From Diadophis punctatus similis (lineage: Eukaryota; Chordata; Lepidosauria; Squamata; Dipsadidae): a stretch of 64,000 bases of DNA. Under the pieces are notes generated by a model, which was given only the letters and a program-made list of their open reading frames with translations, was not told the origin of the DNA and made no database searches. Below are positions 32,201-43,300 of this stretch, in pieces. Where the stretch lies: the NCBI GenBank assembly GCA_023053685.1, contig JALIGW010000002.1, positions 255,798,346 to 255,862,345 on the forward strand. The letters are read 5' to 3'. Position numbers and translations under genes: made by a program. Each line of letters starts with the position of its first letter. Position 1 is the stretch's first letter.

Positions 32201-32325
32201 TGCTTCTGCCAATTTTAAGAGGGGAAAAAACCCCACTTCCTCCGTTCCCAATTTAGACCCTACCGATTCCGGCTCTGGGGTTGAACGCTCTTGTGTGGGG
32301 GGGGAGGGCTTGTGGGGCAGCATCC

Positions 32326-32410
32326 ATGTGCAATGCTGGGGTCCCCCTGCTGTTGCTGGTAGGAGCGCTGGCCCAGAACCCTGGAAGTGAAGGCGGGAAG
32401 AAGCTCCCTG
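32326..32410 (+). CDS. MHC class II beta exon 1: signal peptide
   Basis: Reads MCNAGVPLLLLVGALAQNPG then SEGGKKLP, donor CTCCCTG|GTAAGG, phase 1. The hydrophobic core VPLLLLVGALA fits a signal peptide with cleavage near AQ or NPG. The position 130 bp below the X-Y module supports this start. Confidence 0.8.
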
Positions 32411-34345
32411 GTAAGGAGGGGGCTCAGTGGGTGGGGGGGAGGAGACGGTCTGGGGTGCTGGTGGGGGAAGAAAGCAAGTGACTTTGAGGAAGGGATCAAG
32501 GGCGGGAGATCCTGCAGGAGTCTCAAACCCCATGCGGTCTTCCCCTTCCCACCCCACATTCCCCCCCAGGATAGAGAGTGACCCCCTTTTCTTTGGACGT
32601 GGCCAAAGTGGGGAAGGGGGCCATGGGGAAGCAACTCTGGGACCGTCTCGCAAGCCGTCCCACGTGGCTGGGGTGGAGTTGAACCTTCTGGGCCCTGAAT
32701 TAAACCTGGAACTGGACTTCCCAAAGTTTGTTGAAATTAAAACAGGGTGAATCCCCAAAATTATTCAATCATGTAGTGGCTGGGAGCAATGGACCCTGCA
32801 GTCCATTATGATGGCCTCCCTCCTCCCCCCTCCTCCCCTCCCCTTCCTCCTCCTCCTGCTTCCCCTCCCCTCCTCCTCCCTCCACTTCCCCCTCCTCCCT
32901 CCTCCTCTTCCTCCTCTTTCTGCTTCCCTTCCCCCTTCCGCTCCCCTCTTCCTCCCTCCTCCTTTGTCCTCCTCCTCTTCCCCCACTGCTCCTCCATCAA
33001 GCAAAAGAGACCAGCTTCCCCCAGCCTCTGGTTGTAGGCTTCTGGCCCCCTCTGCCCCTTCCCAGCCCCTCTGCCCCTTCCCAGCCCCTCTACCTCCTTT
33101 TCCTATTGGGGAGACCAAACTGGACATCCCATTCCAGTAGCAGTCTGACCGGTGCAGCCCTTCCTGGGGTCCTCCGATTGTCCCTTTGTGGATGCAGCCC
33201 AAGATCTCGCTGCTGTAGGAAGTTGCACAATATTCTCAGAGACTCTTCTCATCCTGCTTACAATCTTTTTCGACTGTTGCCTTCTAGCAGAAGATACGGA
33301 ACAATTAAAACTCGGACCACACGCCTTCCGAATAGTTTTTATCCCAGAGCTATAATTGCACTTAATAATGAATTAAAAGGGTCACCATCAGTGAGCTCTT
33401 GGATAGTATTGCTTGATCTGTTGTATGGATGTTTGAGTGGTTCAGGGTGGGGAATTCTTGGCGGGTGGGGCTTGTTTTTAGGGATTGCTATGTGTGTTGG
33501 GACTGGTCTTGAAGTATGTGAATTTCGTTGTATGGGTGTACTGTGTATATACGTACAATGACAATAAATATTATCATCATTATCATTATCATTATCATTA
33601 TCATTATCATTATCATTATCATTATCATCATTATCATCATTATTATTATTATACAATTGTATCAAAACGGCCAGTTGTTTCGCCGGATTTGGCATTGATT
33701 ACTAGTCGAGCCCCACCCAAGGGCCTAGGACGTCGTAATGTATTTTCGAAGTATATGTGCGGAACCGAGCAGTGCGGCTTTCTGCATTTGACTGATGTTG
33801 ATTTTGTCAATTTTGAGCTGTTTTAAATGTAATTCCAGTGCTTTTGGGATAGCACCCCGTGTTCCAATCACCACTGGAATTACCACTGCTGGTTTGTGCC
33901 ATAATCGTTGGATTTCGATTTTTAAGTCCTGGTATTTTGCTGTTTTCCTTTTCATCGACCTTGCTATCACCTGGTATTGCAATGTCAATGATAGTCACCT
34001 TGTTTTTCTCGACCAGTGTGATGTCTGGTGTATTATGCACCAGTACCTTGTCTGTTTGTATACGAAAATCCCACAAGATCTTGACCATCTGATTTTCAGT
34101 GACTTTTTCAGGCTTGTGTTCCCACCAGTTTGTAGCAGTATGGATGTTATAATTTTTGCATAAATTCCAGTGGATCATTTGTGCAACAGAGTTGTGCTGT
34201 AATTTGTAATCAGTCTGCACGATTTTCTATTATTATGATTATGATTATGATTATGATTATGATTATGATTATGATTATGATTATGATTATCATTATCATT
34301 ATCATTATCATTATCATTATCATTATCATTATCATTATCATTATC

Positions 34346-34377
<32 letters not shown>

Positions 34378-37300
34378 CAAGTTGGCTCTTTTGGCTGCTG
34401 CAGCACACAGCTTGCCCAGGTGTCTCTGGACTCCATTATAATGGCCTTCTTCTTCCTCCCTCTCCCTTGCAGTCCATTTCTTGTTCCAGGAGAAGACCGA
34501 CTGTCTTTTTCCACGTGATGGGATGCAGCGGGTGCGTTACCTGGACAGGTACTTCTACGACCGGCAGGAGTTTGTCCGCTTCGACAGCCACCTTGGGAAG
34601 CACGTGGCCATCACGGAATTGGGGCAGCCGGAGGCCAAGGAGTGGAACAGCAACAAGGTCATGCTGATGATGAAGAGGGCCGAAGTGGATCGCTTCTGTG
34701 GACACAACTACGAGGCGGCTAAGATGGGGCTTGTGGTTGGCCGGAGAAGTGAGTCTGGGAGGGAGGGGCTTCCTAGGGGAGGGTGTTCGACAACTTGCCT
34801 TGACCAACTCGCCGCAGGACAAGAGCTACACTACCAGTAATATCGAATAAAGGATGGAATAGAATCATTAAACCAAGAATGCCAAAGGATGCAATGAGAA
34901 TGACAAAAAGTAAAATGATTTTTAAAATGATTTTAAATAATTGAATTGAATTGTCCTACAGCAAGTTGTCTGAAAGCAAGTTGGCCACGGTGAGTTGGCT
35001 GCAACAAGTTGTCCCATTCCATCCTGGGGAGCGGGATACCATGACTCCCCTTCGTTTAATCCCGGAGTGTCAAACCCAAGGCCCTCGGGCTGACTTGAAA
35101 ATTTAGAACTATGCCACCTTCATTCTGACCTAAGTGTAGCTCACAAAATTATCTGCCACAACGTCCTACCTGTTAACGACTACTTCAGCTTCAACCGCAA
35201 TAATACTTGAGCTCACAATAGATACAAACTTAATGTAAACCGCTCCAAACTTGATTGCAAAAAATTCGACTTCAACAACAGAGTTGTTAACGCCTGGAAC
35301 ACTTTACCCGACTCAGTAGTTTCTTCCCCTAACCCCAAAAACTTCAACCTCAGATTATCTACCATCGACCTCACCCCATTCCTAACAGGTCGGTAAGGGG
35401 CGTGCATAAGCGCACAATCGTGCCTATCGTTCCTGTCCAAATGTACCCATATATTCATACCTCTTTTACTCTTATTCATGCTTGTACTATTACATATATA
35501 TTCAATCATGTTCTACTGTTTATACTTTGCTTATAATCATATATGCTTGACAAATAAAACAAATACAAAAATACAAAATAGATCTGGCCTACAGAGCCGC
35601 CCTGGAAACAGTGAAGGATTTTTGCTGACATGAGTGATGTCTGATGTTGAGCTGGCCATGCCCCCCCCACTGGCCATGCCCCCCTGCCCCACCATCAAAC
35701 ACTACCCTGATGCCGTCACCCCTGTTTAACCCATTAAGAATCTGTCCTATAAATATTTACTCCTTATTTATTCTATGTTCTCAGATCTAGGAAATCTTCC
35801 TCTTGTTCCCAGGAAGGGATCTAAAATCTCTTCCTGCCCAGAACCTGGGATCCCTTTAATCCCTTCCCAAAAAATTCCCAAAGATGATTCTGGGGGAAAC
35901 CCAGCGAGATCCTTCCAAATATCAATTTAGAGATTAAAAGGGCTGTTTGACCCGCCCTCTTTTTGCCAGACACCAATTTATTTTTCTCTTTTTACATGGG
36001 CCTCAGAAATAGTGCATTTAGCATTTTAGGATTTAAAAAAAATCAATTTCCAAAGGTTTGAAAAATGGAATTAGCAAAGGATTTGAGTTGCAGGTCAAAA
36101 GAAACACATCCAACATCACAAACCCTGAACTGTTAATGTAGAATAATTGGATTCTCTCTTATTCTGCCTACGTTTTTGTCATTTTAATTCATTGTGCAAT
36201 AATATTATTTATTTCTGTCAATTGATAGAGTTTTAGAGACCAAGGATTGTGTAAATCAAGTATTTCAGCTGTGTTTGTTGCAATTTGGCCTTTTCAGGGG
36301 AAAAATATTCCTTTGATAAGGAATAACCTCAAGTGTTGTTAAGACTCCATGTCAGAATCCATGTTTTCCAAAAATAGTATGTCACCACAGAATTGAATTT
36401 TTCTTCCATAAGAGGAAAACTACCACGATTTAGATGAGGGGATAAAAGGAAAACTCATCAAATTTGCAGACAACATGAAGCTGAGGTGAACAGCCAACAC
36501 TTTACAACAGGGGTGGAGGACAATGGCCCCTTTTATGACCTGTGGACTTCAACTCCCAGAATTCCTGAGCCAACCTGGCTCAGGAATTCTGGGAGTTGAA
36601 GTCCACAGGTCATAAAGGGAGCATAGTCCCCCGCATTTGCTTTAGAAGATAGGCTCATGATCCAGAAGGACGTTGACAGACTTGAACCCTGGGCTCTAGC
36701 CAACAAAAATGCAATTCAGTGATAAGAAAATTAAGGTCCACAATATTTCGCCGGTCCACTAATTTAGTCACTTTGTCACAGAATGCAACAAAGCAGGTTC
36801 TGTTTTTGACAAACCCATGTTGGCTTCTAGTAATAGCTTTTCTGGTTTCTAGGTGTTCGCGCATCCATTGCTTGATTATCTTTTCCAGAATCTTCTCAGG
36901 TTTTGATGTGAGACTGCATCCATTTCGGGTCTAGGACCTTCAGGGTTCCACCCTTGGCCGCACCTCCTTCACCTCCAGCCACCCGCCTCAGCCCATTCAC
37001 AGCCAGCTTTCATCCTCTGCTGGCCCTCCCCCCGGCAATTCTCCCTGGCAAATGGGCCTCTGGCCTTTCGCCCCTTGCCCTTCGACTCGGCCCATTCGCC
37101 GAGATACTGTTTGTCCTGGGAGTTTCGCTGGAGTTTCTACAATTGAGTGGTAGGCACAACAATGGGGCAGGCAGCAAAGAATGACTGGAAGGGGGTTAAC
37201 CCTAACCCTAACCCATTCCGCCAATTTCTGGACCAACTCACTGTCCCATGTGACCTCTCACCTGGACTACTGCAATTTCTCTGCCCACGGGGCTGCCCTT

Positions 37301-40300
37301 GAAGAACATCTGGAAGCTCAACTGGGCGAAGAATGCAGCAGCATAGGTTGTAAATGGCGCCCGCTATTTGGTGCGTGTAACACAGCAATTCCATGAGCTG
37401 AATTGTGTGCCAGTGTGCTTCCAGGTGCAATTCAAAGAGCTGGTTTAAAGGCCTTCATGGCTTAGGACTGGGTTAATCGAAGGACCATCTCTCCCCTGTT
37501 GCTCCTATCCATTGGATCTGATCAGAAAGGATAAGCGTGCATCAAGTCCCATCAGATAAAGAATACTGGGTGGGTGGGTCCAGAAAACATGTCTCCCCTC
37601 CCTTTTTTTTTGCTTCAGCACCCAGTTTGTGGACCATTCTACCTGTCCTGGTTCAGGTCTCACACACTGTTCCTAAGGTTGCTCACAGTTTACTCAAAGT
37701 CAACCGAAAGCAAAGGAATGCAAACTAAAACAGTCAGGGAATTGGGCAGCCAGCGTCCAAATGGAGTCAGAGACCCTGACCTGAACCAGTTTTATATAAA
37801 TAAATATATTTACAGTAAATAAGATAGGCAAGAGCATCATCAGGTAAATCAACACAGCAGGAACATCATGAGGTAAAACACAGAGAACACATACAGCGCA
37901 CAGAGGAAAAAAGGCGGGAAACAAGGAAACTCCCCCTTTACTCTCGTAGCAACCAATCATATTCCCTCATGCCATGGCCCGCTCTCTTCAAACAATTATT
38001 TATTTATTTTATTTATTTATTTAGACGCTCTTATAGGCCGCCCAATCCCGTGGGACTCAGGGCGGCGTACAGCATGAATAAGAAGCGTACATTTAAAAAC
38101 AATAGTCATAAGTTTACATTAAAAATATAATTAAAAAGAAGACATTGTGAGCGCAACATTCAGGGGGAATCTGATTGTCCTATTCACCCCATCTGCCGGA
38201 AGAGCCATGTTTTTAAGGCTTTACGGAAGGCCAGCAGGGTGGGGATGCTCCGGATCTCTGGTGGTAGTTGGTTCCAGAGGGACGGGGCTCCCACAGAGAA
38301 GGCCCTCCCCCGTGGCCCCGCCAATCGACATTGTTTGGCCGACGGGACCCGGAGGAGGCCCTCTCTGTGGGACCTAACCGGTCTTAGGGAGGTATGTGGT
38401 AGGATGCGGTCCCGCAGGTAACCTGGCCCTGAGCCATGTAGGGCTTTAAAGGTAACGACCAACACCTTGAATTGCGACCGGAGACTAATTGGTAGCCAAT
38501 GCAGCTGGCGAAGGATAGGTGTTACGTGGGTGTATCTCGGCACACCCACTACCGCTCGCGCAGCTGCATTCTGTACCAGTTGGAGTCTCCGGATGCTCTT
38601 CGAGGGTAGCCCCATGTAGAGCGCGTTACAGTAGTCTAGCCGTGAGGTGACAAGGGCATGAGTGACTGTGAGCAAGGCCTCCCTCTCCAAGTAAGGTCGC
38701 AATTGGTGCACAAGACGGATTTGTGCAAAGGTCCCCCTAGCCACAGCTGAAAGATGTTGCTCCAATTTTAGCTGTGGATCTAGGAGGACACCCAAATTGC
38801 GAACCTGTTCTGAGGGAGTCAATTTTTCTCCCCCGAGAACCAAGGAGGGACAGTCGACATAGTCCTTGGGAGGCAATATCCAGAGCCACTCGGTCTTGTC
38901 TGGGTTGAGCCTGAGTCTGTTCACTCCCATCCAGACCCTCACATCGTCCAGGCAGCGGCACATTACATCAACTGCTTCACTGAACTGACACGGGGTGGAG
39001 ATGTACAACTGGGTATTGTCAGCATACTGCTGATACCTCACCCCATGTCGTCGGATGATCTCACCCAGCGGTTTCATGTAAATGTTAAACAGGATGGGCG
39101 AGAGGACAGAACCCTGTGGCACCCCGCAAACCAGGGGCCTAGGGGCCGACCTCTGTCCTCCTGTCAACACCGACTGCGTCCTGTCAGAGAGGTAGGAGGA
39201 GAACCACCGTAAAACAGTGCCTCCCACTCCCATCTCCCCAAGACGACGCAGAAGGATACCATGGTCAATGGTATCGAAAGCCGCTGAGAGGTCAAGTAGC
39301 ACCAGGATGGAGGAGTGACCCCCATCCCGGGCTCGCCAGAGATCATCCATCAGCGCGACCAAAGCAGTCTCCGTATTGTAGCCGCGCCTGAAACCCGATT
39401 GAAAGGGATCCAGATAATCAGTATCCTCCAATAGCCGCAGGAGTTGGAGCGACACCACCTTCTCAACAACTTTACCCAAAAAGGGTAAGTTGGAGACTGG
39501 ACGGAAGTTCTTTAAATCCGCTGGGTCCAGGGAAGGCTTCTTGAGGAGGGGCCTCACCACCGCAGCTTTTAAAGGCTGTGGGATGGATCCCTCTCTCAGA
39601 GAAGCGATCACAACTGCCTGGAGCCAGCCGCGTGTCACCTCCCTGCTGGCAGAGACCAGCCAGGAGGGGCACGGGTCCAATAAACAGGTGGAGGCGCTCA
39701 TCACTCCTATGGCCTTGTCCACATCCTCAGGAGTGACCGGTTCAAACTCGTCCCATATAACAGGACTAAGACTCACCCCTGTCATCTCGGCTTGCCCTGT
39801 CCAAATGGAGTCCAGGTCTGTCCGAATCTGAACGACTTTATCCGCCAGAAACTGAGAAAATTCCTCAGCTCTGCCCTGCAAGGGATCTTCAGCTCCCTCC
39901 TTGGCTAGGAGGGAGCGAGTCACCCTAAACAGGGCGGCTGAGCGGGAGTCGGCGGACGCAATAAGAGCGGAAAAATACGCGCATTTTGCCGCCTTTATCG
40001 CCACTAAGTAAGACTTAATGTAAGTTCTTAAAAGTGTCCGGTCAGACTCAGCTTTACTGGCTCTCCATCGTCGCTCTAGGCGTCTCTTTTTTGCGCTTCA
40101 TCTCCCAGAGCTCCTCAGTAAACCAAGGGGCCCGCCGGGATCCGCTGCCACGGAGAGGCCGCAAAGGCGCAATCCGATCTAAGGCCCCCGTTGCCGCCTG
40201 ATTCCAAGCAGCCACTAGGGCCTCAGATGAATCGTGTACCAGGGAGTCAGGTATTTCCCCAAGTTCCCTCTGAAATCCTTCAGATTCCATTAGGCGCCTG

Positions 40301-43300
40301 GGGCGGAACCACTTAATCGGCCCCGCCTCCTTGCGGTGGAGGAGTGGTGCCATGAAATCCAACCTCAGAAGGAAATGATCTGACCACGACAAGGGTACTG
40401 TGACTAAACCCCTCAGCCTCAGATCATCTCTCCACTGCCCCGAGAGAAACACAAGGTCAAGCGTGTGGCCTCCCTCATGAGTCGGACCCTGAACTACTTG
40501 GGTCAGGTTCATGGTTGTCATGGAAGCCATGAACTCCTGGACTGCCTCCGAGGTTTCACCGGGCGATGGCAAATTAAAGTCCCCCAGCACCCTCAGCCTG
40601 GGGAACTCAATCGCCAGCCCTGCTACCGCCTCGAGCAGAACAGGCAGGGCCTTTGTAACGTAGCTAGGAGGCAGGTACGCTAACAAAAGGCCCACCTGGA
40701 CCCCTAAGTCCAACTTCAGAAGGAGCGTCTCACACCCAACAATCTCCGGGGCAGGGCTCCTTCGAGGATTAAGGTTCTGGCGAGCTATAATCGCCACTCC
40801 TCCACCCCTTCCCTGGGGTCGCGGCTGATGCTGCACTAAGAACCCGTCCGGGCACATCTCGGAGAGGGGAAACCCCCCCCCCCTCCTGGCCTAGCCAGGT
40901 CTCAGTGATACATGCCAGGTCCGCCCCCTCTTCCAGGATTAAATCCCGTACAAGGGGGGCCTTGTTGGTAATTGACCTGGCATTCAACAGCAGCAGCTTG
41001 AGCCCAGGGCCCTGACATCCCTGATTACCAGGACCTCGGGTTGAGCAAGATGGAACCAAACCAGAGGGGCCGGAACAAGGAATCGCTTGGAGACAGCGAG
41101 TTCTCGTTCCCCGAGAGCGGCCTACCCCCCTGCTCCCACCATACCTACCTCTCCCTGTAATGACCTTAATGCTCCCGTCCCCCCTCACACCAGAGATCCC
41201 CTCCCCCCCCAACTGGTCCCCCTCTCTCCCAGCAGGCCATGCATACCGGTCATACTGAGCCTGGGGATGGACTGAAACCCCCCTCCGCTTCTGTTTCCAC
41301 ACTCAGCAGAGGGGGGCAAAGACCCAATGCCCAGCCTCAGCTATAACTGTGTGTTCATATTCATTGTCCAACCCTTCACTGCTCCACCTATTAAATTTTT
41401 TAATTGTATTTGTATTTGTTTATTTGTCAAGCGTATATGATTATAAGCAAAGTATAAACAGTAAAACATGATTGAATATATATGTAATAGTACAAGCATG
41501 AATAAGAGTAAAAGAGGTAAGAATATATGTGAACATTAGGACAGGAACGGTAGGCACGATTGTGCGCTTATGCACGCCCCTTACCGACCTCTTAGGAATG
41601 GGGTGAGGTCAATGGTAGATAATCTGAGGTTGAAGTTTTTGGGGTTTGGGGAAGAAACTACTGAGTCAGGTAGAGTGTTCCAGGCGTTGACAACTCTGTT
41701 GTTGAAGTCGAATTTTTTGCAATCAAGTCTGGAGCGGTTTACATTAAGTTTGTATCTATTGTGAGCTCGTGTATTATTGCGGTTGAAGCTGAAGTAGTCG
41801 TTAACAGGTAGGTCATTGAGGCAGATAATTTTGTGAGCTACACTTAGGTCAGATCGAATTATCTTAACAGAGTCTGTAACAGAGTTTGGTGTTAACAGAA
41901 GTGTGACTAAAAATAGTCTCAAATCATTCCAAAGTTCCAAGAGCCAAGTCAAGGTTGTCAGCCAGTTCGGAGGTCAGACTTTCACTGGCAGAATCCTCAG
42001 GAATGTCACATAAGAGCTGAATAATAGATGGTAGTTTCCCACAGAGGAACATGGATTAGAGCTGCCTCCTTTATCTGGCCGCAGCCAGCTGTCATTTCTC
42101 AAGAAATGTACTCCCTGGCTTGGCGAGAAGCCTTATAGAATGTCTGTGCTGTGCTCTTCATTCTACTTGCCTGGTGCAGGGGCTGGACAGCTTTACGTCA
42201 TCCTCATCTGACTGCTGCAGCTGTTCAGGTGTTTGATCAGCCTCATGGGATTCTTGGCTTCCAGTCTCCTGAGGCTCACATACTCTGGTTTTAAATGGAG
42301 CAGTTCCTCAGAATCAGAATCAGAGTTTGAATCCTGAGCTTGGGCCCTGACACCACCTGAGAACAGGATGGCACCAACCCTGCTGGCCTTTTATTATCTA
42401 TGCCAGCATCTAAGGTGCCAAGGGTATACAGGGACTGGCTTGTTGGTTATGTTACTGATTTGAGTTGTTGCATGGCTGCTATGCATTTTAACTTTTGTAA
42501 TATTTATAATTGTTCTTATTTTTTTTAAACTGTTTGCTGCTCAGAGGCACCTGTTGAGATGAGCAGCCATATAAATTGGATCAATCATTATTTCTTTTTA
42601 TTAGATAGAGGCCAAGTTTATTATTTTGCCTTTATTCTGTAATTTAAAAATTAAAATGGTTTCTGCCTTTGGTCTTCTGTTCTGGGCTCTATTGTGTCTC
42701 TCATGTCCCCTCTTCTCCTTCCTTCCTTCCAGCCAAGCCCACCGTCACCATCTCCCCTACCAAGATGGACCCCGCTTCCCCCAACACTATTCTCCTCTGC
42801 ATCGCAACGGGCTTCTACCCCGTGGAGATCGAGGTCCAGTGGCTGAAGAATGGGCGGCGGGAGACGGAGGGCGTGTCCTTCGGGGAGGAGCTCCAGAACG
42901 GAGACTGGACTTACCAGCTCCAGGTGATGCTGGCGACCCAGCCCCAGCGGGGGGACGTCTACACTTGCCAGGTGGGGCACGCCAGCCTGGAGGCCCCCAT
43001 CACCGTCCAGTGGGGTAAGCCCCTCCCCTCCCTCTCCTCCTCCTCTAGGGACTCCATCCTGCCCTGAGAAGGGGGAAAGACCCTCCCCACACTCCCTGTG
43101 GGGAGAGCTGGAATTGACTCTCCTGGGGGAAGGTGGGCCTGATCCTCTTGGTCAGGTGAGGCTCCTTCTCCTTCCCCAGAGCCCCGTTCCTCCAGCTCTG
43201 CCAGGAGGAAACTCTGGACGGGGATTATGGGGGCCGTGATAGGAGTGGCCTTCCTGGCTGTGGGGCTCTTCTCCTACCTGAAGAGCAAGAAAGGTGAGTT

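Noticed and set aside
32765..33202. Glycine/glutamate-rich 145-codon minus frame
   Set aside because: It is the complement of the polypyrimidine tract; composition alone explains it.
34175..34441. Frames with (ND)n, (HN)n and poly-I
   Set aside because: They are translations of hexamer arrays in MHC intron 1.
42651..42980. Minus frame over the class II beta2 exon
   Set aside because: It is the antisense shadow of a well-conserved exon with correct splice signals on +.
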